The notes below the pieces were generated by a model, which had not been told where the DNA came from, did not search any database, and was given only the letters and a program-made list of their open reading frames with translations. This document shows positions 8,080 to 17,194 of a stretch of DNA of 64,000 bases, in pieces. The DNA is taken from positions 6,324,001 to 6,388,000 of the forward strand of contig NZ_CP029192.1 in the NCBI RefSeq assembly GCF_008642315.1, read 5' to 3'. Numbering within the stretch: position 1 is the stretch's first letter; each line of letters starts with the position of its first letter. A program made the position numbers and the translations under genes. Origin of the DNA: Streptomyces venezuelae. GTDB lineage: Bacteria > Actinomycetota > Actinomycetes > Streptomycetales > Streptomycetaceae.

Positions 8080-9714
8080 ATGACCAACGCAGGCCAGCAG
8101 CACGCACCCGAGATCCGGGCCGCCGCCCAGCACGTGGGACGCCGTCGCTTCCTCACCGTCACGGGCGCCGCCGCCGCACTCGCCTTCGCCACCAACCTGC
8201 CCACCGCGGGCGTCGCGGGCGCCGCCGAGCTCGACGCCCGGCGCCTCGCGGACAACCCCTTCACCCTCGGCGTCGCGTCGGGCGACCCGCAGCCCACCTC
8301 GGTCCTGCTCTGGACCCGCCTCGCCCCCGCCCCCTACGAGCCCGGCGGCGGCCTCCCGCAGCAGCGCGTCACCGTCCAGTGGGAGGTCGCCCACGACGCC
8401 CGGTTCCGGCGCGTCGCCAGACGGGGCACGGTCACCGCGCACCCCGAGTTCAGCCACACCGTGCACGTCGAGGCGGACCACCTGCTCCCGGGCCGCACCT
8501 ACTACTTCCGCTTCAGGACCGGCAGCTGGATCAGCGAGACCGGCCGCACCCGCACCGCGCCCCACCAGGGCGCCCGCCCCGGCAGCCTCACCCTCGCCGC
8601 CGTCTCCTGCCAGGCGTACCACGACGGGTACTTCACCGCGTACAAGCACCTCGCCCAGGACGATGTCGACGTCGTCTTCCACCTCGGCGACTACCTCTAC
8701 GAGTACGCGGTCAACGCGGTCGGCGGCGCCCGCAACTACACCGACCGCACGCTGCCCGCGCACTTCAACAAGGAGACGAAGACCCTGGAGGACTACCGCC
8801 TGCGGTACGCCCTCTACAAGCACGACCCCGACCTGCGCGCCGCACACGCCGCGCACCCCTTCGTCGTCACCTGGGACGACCACGAGACCGAGAACAACTA
8901 CGCCGACGACATCTCCGAGAACGACGACCCGCCGGCCGAGTTCCTGCTGCGCCGCGCCGCCGCCTACCGCGCCTACTGGGAGAACCAGCCGCTGCGCCGC
9001 GCCCAGCTGCCGAGCGGACCCGACCTGCAGCTCTACCGGCGCCTCACCTGGGGCACGCTCGCCCAGTTCGACATCCTGGACACCCGCCAGTACCGCTCCG
9101 ACCAGGCCTACGGCGACACGGCCCACGTCCCGGGACCCGAGTCGGACGACCCGGCGCGCAGCATCACCGGCGCCACCCAGGAGCGCTGGCTCATCGACGG
9201 CTGGCGCCGCTCGAAGGCCCTGTGGAACGTCGTACCGCAGCAGGTCGCCTTCTCCGAGCGCAGGCTGGACCTCAACGCGCAGGCCAAGCTCTCCATGGAC
9301 GCCTGGGACGGCTACCGCGCCTCCCGCAAGCGGGTCCTGGCGGGCGCCGAGGCCGCGCGCCTGGACAACCTCATGGTCCTCACCGGCGACGTGCACGTCG
9401 GCTACGCCTTCGACATCAAGGACGACTTCGACGACCCCTCCTCGAAGAACGTCGGCACGGAGATCGTCGCCACGTCCATCGCGAGCGGCAAGGACGGCGC
9501 GGACAAGCCCGCCAACTGGAACACGCTCATGAAGGCCAACCCGCACATGAAGTTCTACAACGGCCGCCGCGGCTACGTGACCGTCGCCCTCGACCGCAAC
9601 TCCGCGCTCGCCGACTTCAAGACGGTCCCCGTGATCACCAAGCCGGGCGCCCCCATCAGCACGGCTGCGTCCTTCGTGACGGAGGCGGGAAACCCGGGCC
9701 TGCACCCGGCGTAG
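8080..9714 (+). CDS. phoD: PhoD-family alkaline phosphatase, Tat-exported
   Basis: The protein has 544 residues. The N-terminus has a twin-arginine signal ([17 protein letters not shown]) and is likely cleaved near residue 48. An N-terminal beta domain ([23 protein letters not shown]) is followed by the calcium/iron phosphodiesterase core: HLGDYLY at 201-207, WDDHE at 265-269 with ENNYAD, and GDVH at 436-439. These are the metal ligands of PhoD. The enzyme acts outside the membrane, releasing phosphate from mono- and diesters such as teichoic acids. Translation should start at ATG 8080 behind GGGGAGGG. Pho regulation is usual in the family, but I see no clear PHO box here. Confidence 0.9.
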   Translation: MTNAGQQHAPEIRAAAQHVGRRRFLTVTGAAAALAFATNLPTAGVAGAAELDARRLADNPFTLGVASGDPQPTSVLLWTRLAPAPYEPGGGLPQQRVTVQWEVAHDARFRRVARRGTVTAHPEFSHTVHVEADHLLPGRTYYFRFRTGSWISETGRTRTAPHQGARPGSLTLAAVSCQAYHDGYFTAYKHLAQDDVDVVFHLGDYLYEYAVNAVGGARNYTDRTLPAHFNKETKTLEDYRLRYALYKHDPDLRAAHAAHPFVVTWDDHETENNYADDISENDDPPAEFLLRRAAAYRAYWENQPLRRAQLPSGPDLQLYRRLTWGTLAQFDILDTRQYRSDQAYGDTAHVPGPESDDPARSITGATQERWLIDGWRRSKALWNVVPQQVAFSERRLDLNAQAKLSMDAWDGYRASRKRVLAGAEAARLDNLMVLTGDVHVGYAFDIKDDFDDPSSKNVGTEIVATSIASGKDGADKPANWNTLMKANPHMKFYNGRRGYVTVALDRNSALADFKTVPVITKPGAPISTAASFVTEAGNPGLHPA

Positions 9715-9796
9715 CCGGAAACCGGTCCGTACCACCCACCCACAGCTGCGACGATAGAAGCCGCAGAGGCGAGACGCAGCGACTGGGAGGGGCGCG

Positions 9797-11095
9797 ATGC
9801 CTGAGCTCGGGCAGGCCACGGAAGACCATCCGATACCGAAGGCGGCGGAGCCATCCGGTCCCGCCGCCCTTCGCCGTACTGGAGCCCTGGTCACCCTCGT
9901 GCTCGGCGGGCTCACCGCCGTCCCCGCGCTCTCCATGGACATGTACCTGCCGGCGCTGCCGGAGGTCACCGACGCCCTGAGCTCCCCGGCCGCGACCGTC
10001 CAGCTGACCCTGACGGCCTGTCTCATGGGCATGGCACTCGGCCAGCTCGTCGTCGGCCCCATGAGCGACAAGTGGGGCCGCCGCCGACCGCTCCTCGCCG
10101 GCCTGCTCGTCTACGTGATCGCCACCGCGGCCTGCGCCTTCGCGCCCACCGTCGAGCTCCTCATCGGCTTCCGCCTGCTCCAGGGCCTCGCGGGCTCCGC
10201 CGGGATCGTCATCGCCCGCGCGATCGTCCGCGACCTGTACGACGGCGTGGCGATGGCCCGCTTCTTCTCCACCCTGATGCTGATCTCCGGCGTCGCCCCC
10301 GTCGCCGCGCCCCTCATCGGCGGCCAGGTGCTCCGCTTCACCGACTGGCGCGGCATCTTCGTCGTCCTCACGGTCGTCGGCACCGCCCTGACCCTGCTGG
10401 TCTGGCGCCGCCTGCCCGAGACCCTCGCCCCCGAGAAGCGGCACAGCGGCGGCACCGTCGAGGCGCTGCGCACCATGAAGTCGCTCCTCGCCGACCGCGT
10501 CTTCGCCGGCTACATGATCGCGGGCGGCTTCGCGTTCGCCGCGCTCTTCGCGTACATCTCCGCCTCGCCCTTCGTGATCCAGGAGATCTACGGCGCGTCC
10601 CCGCAGACCTTCAGCCTCCTCTTCGGCGTCAACTCCGTCGGACTGATCGCCGCGGGCCAGATCAACGGCAAGATCCTCGTCGGCCGCACCAGTCTCAACA
10701 AGGTCCTCGCCGTCGGCTTCGCCATGATCACGGTTGCCGCGGTGGCGCTGCTGCTCATGACCACCGGCGTCTTCGGCGACGTCGGCCTGGTTCCCGTCGC
10801 CGCCGGGCTCTTCGTCCTCATGTCGTCGATGGGCCTCACCCTGCCCAACACCCAGTCCCTCGCACTGAACCGCACCCCGCACGCCGCGGGCTCCGCCTCC
10901 GCGCTCCTCGGCACCTCCTCCTTCCTCGTCGGCGCCGTCGCCTCGCCCCTCGTCGGCATCGCGGGCGAGGACACGGCCGTCCCGATGGCCGTGGTCCAAC
11001 TGGCCTGCGCGGTGGCAGCCATCGCATGCTTCGTAGGACTGTGCCGCCCCTGGCAGCACGAACCCACGGCGCACGCGACGGAGGCGGACCACTGA
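9797..11095 (+). CDS. Bcr/CflA family multidrug exporter (MFS)
   Basis: The protein has 432 residues with 12 predicted membrane segments. Family hallmarks are PALSMDMYLPALPEVTDAL in the first helix, the loop motif GPMSDKWGRRRPLLAG between helices 2 and 3, and RAIVRDLYDG after helix 4 (RxxxRD, typical of Bcr/CflA drug-proton antiporters). It would pump chloramphenicol-, bicyclomycin- or sulfonamide-like compounds out by proton antiport; the substrate cannot be read. ATG 9797 follows GGGAGGGG. Its stop overlaps the likely CTG start of the serine hydrolase by four bases, so the two are probably translated together. Confidence 0.88.
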   Translation: MPELGQATEDHPIPKAAEPSGPAALRRTGALVTLVLGGLTAVPALSMDMYLPALPEVTDALSSPAATVQLTLTACLMGMALGQLVVGPMSDKWGRRRPLLAGLLVYVIATAACAFAPTVELLIGFRLLQGLAGSAGIVIARAIVRDLYDGVAMARFFSTLMLISGVAPVAAPLIGGQVLRFTDWRGIFVVLTVVGTALTLLVWRRLPETLAPEKRHSGGTVEALRTMKSLLADRVFAGYMIAGGFAFAALFAYISASPFVIQEIYGASPQTFSLLFGVNSVGLIAAGQINGKILVGRTSLNKVLAVGFAMITVAAVALLLMTTGVFGDVGLVPVAAGLFVLMSSMGLTLPNTQSLALNRTPHAAGSASALLGTSSFLVGAVASPLVGIAGEDTAVPMAVVQLACAVAAIACFVGLCRPWQHEPTAHATEADH

Positions 11096-12225
11096 GCGCA
11101 CCCAGACTCCTGCGCCCCGGCACCCCGGACCGCGCGGGCCTCGACCCCGACGAGATCGGCCGCCTCGTCGCCGAGGTGACCGACCTGACGCGCGGGCCGC
11201 GGCCCTGGTGCGCGGGCGCCGTCGTCCTCGTGGGCCGCGGGCCCGTCATCGCCGCGGAGCAGGCGGCGGGCTGGGCGGTGCGCTACGCCTCGTACGACCC
11301 GGTAGCCGACAGCGGCGTCGAGCTGCCGCCCGAATGGCGGGTGCCGATGCGCACGACCACGCCCTTCGACCTGGCCTCCCTCACCAAGCTCTTCACGACC
11401 GTCGCCGCCGTGCAGCAGCTGGAGCGGGGCACACTCGGCATCGACGCGCTCGTCGGGGCGTACGTCCCCGAATTCACGGCCGCCGCGCAGCACCGCATCA
11501 CGGTCCGCCAGCTGCTCACCCACACCTCCGGGCTCCGGCCCGAGCTGCCGCTGTACGACTGCCGGGACGCCGCGGCGCGCCTGGCCGCGCTGCGCGCCGA
11601 GGCCCCCGCCACCGAACCCGGCGACTACGTCTACTCCGACCTGAACATGCTGCTCCTCCAGCACATCCTGGAGCGCCTCACCCGCCGCCCGCTGGACGAC
11701 CTGATCCGCGAGGGCATCACCCGCCCGCTCGGCATGACGGCCACGGGCTTCGGACCGCGCCCCGACGCGGCCGCGACGGAGGACCAGCGCAAGCCCTGGG
11801 CCAAGGCCGACCGGGGGATGCTGCGCGGCACCGTCCACGACGAGAACGCGTGGGCGCTCGGCGGCGTCGCGGGACACGCGGGGCTGTTCTCCACGGCTCG
11901 CGACCTGGCGGTGCTCTGCCGCACGCTGCTGTGCGGCGGGTCGTACGGCAGGGCGCGCATCCTCGGGCCCGACTTCGTCGAGCTGATGCTCGCGGGGTCC
12001 GGCCTCGGCTTCGGCATCGACCAGCCCTGGTTCATGGGCGAGCTCGCGGGGCGGGGGGCGGCGGGCCACACGGGGTTCACGGGGACGTCGCTGGTCCTCG
12101 ATCCGTCGACGGACACGTTCTTGGTCCTGCTCGCCAACACGGTCCATCCGCGCCGGCGGGCGGCGGACAACGCGCCCCGGGTCGCGGCGGCGACGCGGCT
12201 CGCTCGCGCGGCGCGGGGACGGTAG
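11092..12225 (+). CDS. Serine hydrolase, class C beta-lactamase/PBP fold
   Basis: The protein (377 residues if begun here) has the beta-lactamase/esterase fold. The SxxK motif is SLTK at 96-99, the second motif is YSD at 181-183 (in YSDLN, where YxN is usual), and the third is HTG at 326-328 (GHTGFTG). It has no signal peptide, so it is likely cytoplasmic and acts as an esterase or peptidase. The start is unusual: there is no ATG, GTG or TTG near the expected N-terminus, but CTG at 11092 has a perfect GGAGG seven bases upstream and overlaps the exporter's TGA (CTGA). The next standard in-frame start would remove the first 27 or so residues. Confidence 0.82.
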   Translation: MSAPRLLRPGTPDRAGLDPDEIGRLVAEVTDLTRGPRPWCAGAVVLVGRGPVIAAEQAAGWAVRYASYDPVADSGVELPPEWRVPMRTTTPFDLASLTKLFTTVAAVQQLERGTLGIDALVGAYVPEFTAAAQHRITVRQLLTHTSGLRPELPLYDCRDAAARLAALRAEAPATEPGDYVYSDLNMLLLQHILERLTRRPLDDLIREGITRPLGMTATGFGPRPDAAATEDQRKPWAKADRGMLRGTVHDENAWALGGVAGHAGLFSTARDLAVLCRTLLCGGSYGRARILGPDFVELMLAGSGLGFGIDQPWFMGELAGRGAAGHTGFTGTSLVLDPSTDTFLVLLANTVHPRRRAADNAPRVAAATRLARAARGR

Positions 12226-12256
12226 CGCTGCGCTTGCTCGGGGGCGGTGACGCGGC

Positions 12257-12585
12257 CTCGTCTGCCCGACTGGGCAGCGTCGGCGGGTGCGGGCCGCCGG
12301 TGGCTGGTCGCGCAGTTCCCCGCGCCCCTGAGCAGCCCCTGCGGGTCTGTCGCGCAGTTCCCCGCGCCCCTGAGCAGCCCCTGCGGGTCTGTCGCGCAGT
12401 TCCCCGCGCCCCTAACCCCGGCGGGGCTGGGTCGCGGGGTTCTTCGCGTCCTTGCGGGGGGCGTTCGTGTGTCTTGGTTGTGCGGGGCCCTGGCGGTGCC
12501 GGGGGTGTTTTTAGGGGCGCGGGGAACTGCGCGACCAGCCGGAGCGGGCCCGCAGCCGCCGACGCTGCCCGGCCGGGCAGACGAG
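12257..12585. repeat. Large inverted repeat with 73-base arms
   Basis: Left arm 12257-12329 and right arm 12513-12585 are complementary at about 65 of 73 positions, by eye; the inner 28 bases of each arm match exactly. The right arm carries one copy of the GTCGCGCAGTTCCCCGCG element in reverse, and the left arm is followed by two further direct copies. No coding gene is evident in 12226-12650. The arms could form a cruciform or a very strong RNA hairpin and may end transcription after the serine hydrolase. It looks like a non-autonomous intergenic element (MITE-like), but I see no target duplication. Confidence 0.8.
12307..12413. repeat. 42-bp tandem direct repeat, 2.5 copies
   Basis: Units start at 12307, 12349 and 12391, each beginning GTCGCGCAGTTCCCCGCG. 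The first two are full 42-bp copies and the third stops after 23 bases. The core is shared with a copy at 34081-34111 and with the reverse copy at 12513-12535, so this is a dispersed Streptomyces intergenic element that has been locally amplified. Confidence 0.88.
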
Positions 12586-12650
12586 CCCGTGTCCAGGGCT
12601 CAGGCACAGTGGGGGGCACGTGTCACACCCGCCCCCCGTAGAATCACGGG

Positions 12651-13670
12651 GTGAACGCCCCCACCCCCCAGGCCACGGCCACCGCGTCCCCGGCCGAGAC
12701 CCTGCGCGCCGCCCTCGCCGGGCTGCTGGACGGTCTTCCGCCGCGGCAGGCGACCCAGGCCGTCGAGCGGCTGATCGCGAACTATCGGGGGCGGACCCCG
12801 ACCGACGCGCCGATCCTGCGGGACCGTGCGGATGTCGTGGCGTACGCGGCGTACCGGATGCCCGCGACCTTCGAGGCGGTCCGTGCCGCGCTCGGCGCGC
12901 TCGCGGACGCCGCGCCACAAGGGTGGGCGCCCGGGAGTCACGTGGACGTGGGCGGCGGAACCGGCGCGGCGACGTGGGCCGTCGCGGCGACCTGGGCGGG
13001 GGAGCGGCCCGTGACGGTCCTCGACTGGGCCGAGCCCGCGCTCGCACTGGGACGGGAACTGGCCGGCGCGGCACCTCAGCTGCGCGACGTCCAGTGGCAG
13101 CGCTCCCGTATCGGAGCGGCGCTCGCGATCGAGAGCACTGATCTCGTCACGGTGTCGTACGTGCTGGGAGAGCTCACCGAAGCCGACCGGCGGTCCGTCG
13201 TCGACGCCGCCGCCCACGCGGCGGAACAGGCCGTCGTCGTCATCGAGCCCGGCACCCCCGACGGCTACCAGCGCGTCATCGAGGCGCGCGACCGCCTCAT
13301 CGCCGCCGGCTACCGCGTCGCCGCGCCCTGCCCGCACAGCGCCGCCTGCCCCATCGAGCCCGGCACGGACTGGTGCCACTTCTCCGCCCGCGTCAGCAGG
13401 TCGTCCCTGCACCGCCGGGTCAAGGGCGGCTCCCTGGCGTACGAGGACGAGAAGTTCAGCTACGTCGCCGCGGTCCGCTTCGACCCGGAACCCGCGCCCA
13501 CGCGCATCGTGCGCCGCCCGCAGATCCGCAAGGGCCAGGTCCTCCTCGACCTGTGCGAGGCCGAGGAGGTGCTGCGCAGGGAGACCGTGACCAAGCGCCA
13601 CGGCCTCCTCTACCGCGCCGCGCGCGACGCGGACTGGGGCGACGCGTGGCCGCCCCCGTCCGCGCAGTGA
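12651..13670 (+). CDS. Rsm22-like (METTL17-type) ribosome-associated protein
   Basis: The protein (339 residues) is a class I methyltransferase fold of the Rsm22 family. The SAM-site region is around Asp99 in HVDVGGGTGAATW, followed by VLDWAEPALALGREL. After the fold come conserved cysteines in PCPHSAACP and WCHF (Cys227, His229, Cys233, Cys242), which in the mitochondrial relatives bind an iron-sulfur cluster. Relatives bind the small ribosomal subunit and aid its assembly, and methylation activity is uncertain. The C-terminus has FSYVAAVRF and an RRPQIRKGQVLLDLC segment, also typical. GTG 12651 is the natural start, two bases after a short GC-rich repeat region. Confidence 0.82.
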   Translation: MNAPTPQATATASPAETLRAALAGLLDGLPPRQATQAVERLIANYRGRTPTDAPILRDRADVVAYAAYRMPATFEAVRAALGALADAAPQGWAPGSHVDVGGGTGAATWAVAATWAGERPVTVLDWAEPALALGRELAGAAPQLRDVQWQRSRIGAALAIESTDLVTVSYVLGELTEADRRSVVDAAAHAAEQAVVVIEPGTPDGYQRVIEARDRLIAAGYRVAAPCPHSAACPIEPGTDWCHFSARVSRSSLHRRVKGGSLAYEDEKFSYVAAVRFDPEPAPTRIVRRPQIRKGQVLLDLCEAEEVLRRETVTKRHGLLYRAARDADWGDAWPPPSAQ

Positions 13671-13671
13671 A

Positions 13672-14166
13672 CTACCTCGGGCCCCAGGTCCCCTGGTTCA
13701 CCGAGCAGTTCCAGCCCGACCCGCGCAGCGTGAACTTCACGCCGAACGAACGGGTGTTGAGCAGCCGGGTCTTCACCTTGAAGCCGAGCTTCGCCTTGCC
13801 GGCGAAGGACTTGTCGTAGACCGAGACGGTCTTCGTCGTGCGGTGGGTGATCTTGCCGCCCGTCGGCGTCGCCGTCCTGAAGCGGACGTTCTTGGTGTTG
13901 GTCACCGTGAAGGTGACCTTCTTGATGCTCTTCGTGGTCTTGCTCTTGATGCCGAAGTACAGGCCACCGTTGGTCACGTTCCCGTAGCGGTCGTACGAGA
14001 AGCGCTTCGGGTAGACGATGTCGATCGGGCAGCCGTTGACGACCCGCGGCGAGGCCTTGGCGGTCGGTCCGGACGCCGCGGAAGCGGACCCGGCCAGGCC
14101 CAGCTGTGCGGCGGTGAGCGCCCCCGCGGTGGCCAGAACTGCGGCGGACATGCGCATGCGGTTCAC
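13672..14166 (-). CDS. Small secreted protein of unknown function
   Basis: The protein has 164 residues. Residues 1-31 form a Sec signal peptide (RMRMSAAVLATAGALTAAQLGLAGSASAA). The mature part is basic and rich in Lys, Thr and beta-strand patterns (KKVTFTVTNTKNVRF, KAKLGFKVKTRLL), with two cysteines, VNGCPIDIVYP near the start and WNCSVNQG near the end. This suggests a compact extracellular beta domain with one disulfide. No family is recognised. The start is GTG 14166; an ATG nine bases in is also possible. It ends one base after the convergent Rsm22-like stop, so the two transcripts must overlap or end abruptly. Confidence 0.78.
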   Translation of the reverse strand: MNRMRMSAAVLATAGALTAAQLGLAGSASAASGPTAKASPRVVNGCPIDIVYPKRFSYDRYGNVTNGGLYFGIKSKTTKSIKKVTFTVTNTKNVRFRTATPTGGKITHRTTKTVSVYDKSFAGKAKLGFKVKTRLLNTRSFGVKFTLRGSGWNCSVNQGTWGPR

Positions 14167-14338
14167 TGCGCTGATACCTCTTCTTCCCCCTGGGCCCTGG
14201 TGGGCCCAACTTTTTGGTTGTGGTGTTGCGTTCGTATTGTTAGCACGAAGTCGGCCAGATGGCTGAACCGCCCCTGTTCACGGCCGGTCCGCCGCTGTTC
14301 TTAAAAGGTTCTTAGAGTCGGCGACTACTTACTGGTCC

Positions 14339-16363
14339 ATGCCGAACAAGAGCAGCTCTCCCGGCCACGCCCGCAGGCGGTCGGAGACCCGTTTCCTCGC
14401 CCTGTCCATCGCCCTCGCGGTCGCCGCCGCGGGAGCCACCACGTACGCCTTCACCGCCGGGGCGCAGGAGCCGCACGGCCGCGACGTCGAACTCTCCCTC
14501 GACGGCGGCACCGCGGTCGTCGACACCGCCACGCTCGCCGTCCGCGCCCGCACCGGCGCGGGGCGCGACCTGACCCTCTCCGACGCCGCGGGCACCGACC
14601 TCGGCACGCCGGGCCCCGTGACCCGCACCGGCAAGGACCGGGCACGCTGGAGCTACCCCGCACGCGGCATCGACGTCACCGCGCGCACCGACCACGGCCG
14701 CCTCTCCCTCAGCATGAAGGCGCACCGCGACACCAAGGTCAGCTGGCCCGTCACCGGCACCGACGCCACCGCCTCCTCCCTCCAACTGCCCCGCGGCGAA
14801 GGCCTGGACATACCCGTCGAGGACGCGTTCTGGACGAAGGGGAAAGGCCAACTCGCGGGCAGTACCGTCGACATGAGCGAAGGGCTGACCCTGCCCCTGT
14901 GGGGCTACACCCTCGGCAAACACACCGGCAAGCGGACCGGTGTCAGCTACCTCACGCCCACCGACATCGGCACGGACCTCGGCTTCACCGCCGACGACGG
15001 GCGGCTGCGCACCACCGCCGAGCACACCTTCGACCGGGGCGAGGGCACCCGCGACTACACCGTCACGTTCGCCCTGACCGACGGCAACGCGGTCGCGCCC
15101 GCCGCCGACTACCGCTCCTACCTCGCCGAGCGCGGCCGCCTCGGCAGCCTGAAGCGGAAGATCGCGAAGAACCCGGCCACGGAGAAGCTCCTCGGCGCCT
15201 TCCACGCCTACACCTGGGGCACCGCCCGCAAGGCGGAGGGCGTCGAACGGCTCCGTGAGCTCGGCGTCGACCGGATGTGGCTCGGCTACGACGCGGGCCC
15301 CGGCCCCATGGACAAGGCCGCGGTGAGCGCCGCCAAGAAGGCCGGCTACCTCGTCGGACCCTACGACTCCTTCGCCAACGGCCAGGACCCGAAGAGCGCG
15401 GACAGCCCCACCTCCGCCTGGCCGGGCACCGTCTACCCCGACTACTGCGTGCGCGACGCGAAGGGCGAGCCCGAGACCGGCTTCGGCGGCCGCGGCTGCT
15501 ACCTCAGCTCCCAGGCCTTCGAGCAGTCCGAACCGCGCGAGCACCACCTCGCGGACCGCACCCGCTCCATGGTCGCCAACGGCGCCGACAGCTACTTCCT
15601 CGACGTGGACGCCACCGGCGAACTCTTCCGTGACCACGCCGAGGGCCACCGCATGACCAAGGCGAAGGACCGCACGAACCGCCTCGCGCGGATGCAGCGC
15701 ATCGCGGAGCACGGGAAGGGCGGCCTCGTCCTCGGCTCCGAGACCGCCGGAGCCTGGGCCAACCAGGTCCTCGCCTTCGACCACGGCGCGGGCACCCCGG
15801 TCGCCGACGGCCTGTGGGCGCTCCAGAAGGACCGCGAGAAGTGGGGCGGCTACTACCCGGAGGACGCGCCCGGCATCTTCTTCAAGCCGGTCGACCTGCC
15901 CGCCGACCTCGACAAGGCGATGTACGACCCGCGCTACCGCGTGCCGCTCTACGAGACCGCGCTGCACGGCTCGCTCGTCAACGCCGAGCGCTGGGAGCTC
16001 TCGTACGAGAAGCTGCCGGACCAGAAGACCGACCGCGCGTTGACCGCGATGCTCTACAACACCCCGCTCAACTACGTCCTCGACGGCCCCTCCCTGAAGC
16101 AGCACGGTGCCGAACTCGCGGCGCTGCAGAAGTACTTCGCGCCGCTGCACAAGGCCGCGGGCACCGAGCCCCTCACCTCCTACCGGCGCCTGACCGCCGA
16201 CAACACGGTCCAGCGCACGGTGTTCGGCGGGGGCACGCTGACCGTCACGGCCAACTTCGGCACCACGGCGCACGACGGGCTGCCGGGCGGCTGCGTCGAC
16301 GCCCGCCTCAAGGGTGACGACGAACCGCGCCGGCTCTGCCCGGCCGACCTGCGGAAGAGTTAG
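14339..16363 (+). CDS. Exported glycoside-hydrolase-like protein
   Basis: The protein has 674 residues with an N-terminal membrane anchor or signal (FLALSIALAVAAAGATTYAF at about 19-38). Residues 45-260 form beta-sandwich strands and 290-620 look like a TIM barrel: GVDRMWLGYDAGPG, GYLVGPYDSF, YFLDVDATGE (Asp422, Asp424), VLGSETAGAW (Glu468). The spacing of an Asp at a barrel strand and a later Glu is like retaining glycosidases of the GH101/GH129 type, so Asp422 and Glu468 are the best candidates for nucleophile and acid/base. The substrate is unknown. There is no clear ribosome site ahead of ATG 14339. It is divergent from the small secreted protein gene and stops just before ddaH, which converges on it. 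Confidence 0.7.
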   Translation: MPNKSSSPGHARRRSETRFLALSIALAVAAAGATTYAFTAGAQEPHGRDVELSLDGGTAVVDTATLAVRARTGAGRDLTLSDAAGTDLGTPGPVTRTGKDRARWSYPARGIDVTARTDHGRLSLSMKAHRDTKVSWPVTGTDATASSLQLPRGEGLDIPVEDAFWTKGKGQLAGSTVDMSEGLTLPLWGYTLGKHTGKRTGVSYLTPTDIGTDLGFTADDGRLRTTAEHTFDRGEGTRDYTVTFALTDGNAVAPAADYRSYLAERGRLGSLKRKIAKNPATEKLLGAFHAYTWGTARKAEGVERLRELGVDRMWLGYDAGPGPMDKAAVSAAKKAGYLVGPYDSFANGQDPKSADSPTSAWPGTVYPDYCVRDAKGEPETGFGGRGCYLSSQAFEQSEPREHHLADRTRSMVANGADSYFLDVDATGELFRDHAEGHRMTKAKDRTNRLARMQRIAEHGKGGLVLGSETAGAWANQVLAFDHGAGTPVADGLWALQKDREKWGGYYPEDAPGIFFKPVDLPADLDKAMYDPRYRVPLYETALHGSLVNAERWELSYEKLPDQKTDRALTAMLYNTPLNYVLDGPSLKQHGAELAALQKYFAPLHKAAGTEPLTSYRRLTADNTVQRTVFGGGTLTVTANFGTTAHDGLPGGCVDARLKGDDEPRRLCPADLRKS

Positions 16364-17193
16364 CTCCGCAGCTCCTGCGTGCAGCACTTCACGCTGCCGC
16401 CGCCCTTGAGCAGTTCGCTCAGATCCATCGGGACGGGTTCGTAGCCCCGCTCGCGCAGCGGCTGGAAGAGACCAGCCGCGGCCTGCGGCAGCAGTACGTG
16501 GAGCCCGTCGGAGACGGCGTTGAGCCCGAGCGCCACGGCGTCGGGCTCCTCGGCGATCAGCGCGTCGGGGAAGAGCCGCCGCAGGACCGCGCGGCTGCCG
16601 GGCGAGAAGGCGGGCGGGTAGTACATGACGTCGTCCGCCGCGTCGTCCAGGACGGCGAGTGCGGTGTCCAGGTGGTAGTAGCGGGGGTCGACGAGGTCGA
16701 GGCCGATGACCGGGCGGCCGAAGCACTCCTGTGCCTCGCCGTGGGAGAGCGGGCTGGCCCGGAAGCCGCGTCCGGCCAGGACGTAGGAGGACGTGACGGC
16801 GAAGTCGCCCTCGCCCTCGTTGATGTGGACGGGTTCGTGGATCTCGGTGAAGCCGTGGGCGCGGAACCACTCCAGGTGGGCCACGGCCTCCGGCTCGCGC
16901 TCGGCGTAGGCGAAGCGGGCGCCCAGCACGCGGCCCCCGACGACGGTCGCGCCGTTCGCCGCGTAGACCATGTCCGGCAGGCCGGGCCGGGGGGTGAGCT
17001 CCTCGACGGTGTGGCCGAGCGAGCGGTAGCGGTCGCGCAGGTCCTCCCACTGGGCGATGGCGAGGGGGACGTCGACCGGTTTGGTGGGGTCCATCCAGGG
17101 GTTGATGGAGTAAGTGACCTTGAAGTGTGCCGGTGGGCACATCAGATAGCGCCGGGGTGTGGCGCGCCGAGGAGAGCGAGGATTACGGGACAA
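16360..17193 (-). CDS. ddaH: Dimethylarginine dimethylaminohydrolase
   Basis: The protein (277 residues) is a guanidino-group-modifying enzyme of the DDAH family, which splits N-omega-methylated arginine to citrulline and a methylamine. Visible features are YSINPWMDPTKPVDVPLAIAQW at the start, DMVYAANGATV, HINEGEGDF, the catalytic His region NAVSDGLHVLLP, and the C-terminal GGGSVKCC with the nucleophile Cys270 (or 271). The TTG at 17193 is preferred because GAGGAG lies at proper spacing and relatives begin with a short basic leader before MCPPAHF; a start at ATG 17142 is possible. Its stop overlaps the glycosidase stop by four bases. The leader contains a long stem that could mask the ribosome site. 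Confidence 0.85.
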   Translation of the reverse strand: MSRNPRSPRRATPRRYLMCPPAHFKVTYSINPWMDPTKPVDVPLAIAQWEDLRDRYRSLGHTVEELTPRPGLPDMVYAANGATVVGGRVLGARFAYAEREPEAVAHLEWFRAHGFTEIHEPVHINEGEGDFAVTSSYVLAGRGFRASPLSHGEAQECFGRPVIGLDLVDPRYYHLDTALAVLDDAADDVMYYPPAFSPGSRAVLRRLFPDALIAEEPDAVALGLNAVSDGLHVLLPQAAAGLFQPLRERGYEPVPMDLSELLKGGGSVKCCTQELRS

Positions 17194-17194
17194 A

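Noticed and set aside
7050..9980. A very long plus-strand frame of over 900 codons
   Set aside because: It covers two well-supported genes (SDR on the other strand, phoD in another frame) and its residues are Arg/Pro/Gly-rich, typical of a frame shadow in high-GC DNA.
12307..12413. CRISPR-like array
   Set aside because: The repeats are directly joined with no unique spacers, only 2.5 copies, and no cas genes are near.
14312..17140. Long minus-strand frame of over 900 codons
   Set aside because: Opposite the glycosidase-like gene. Low-complexity composition and no domain; it only shares frame with part of the ddaH region.
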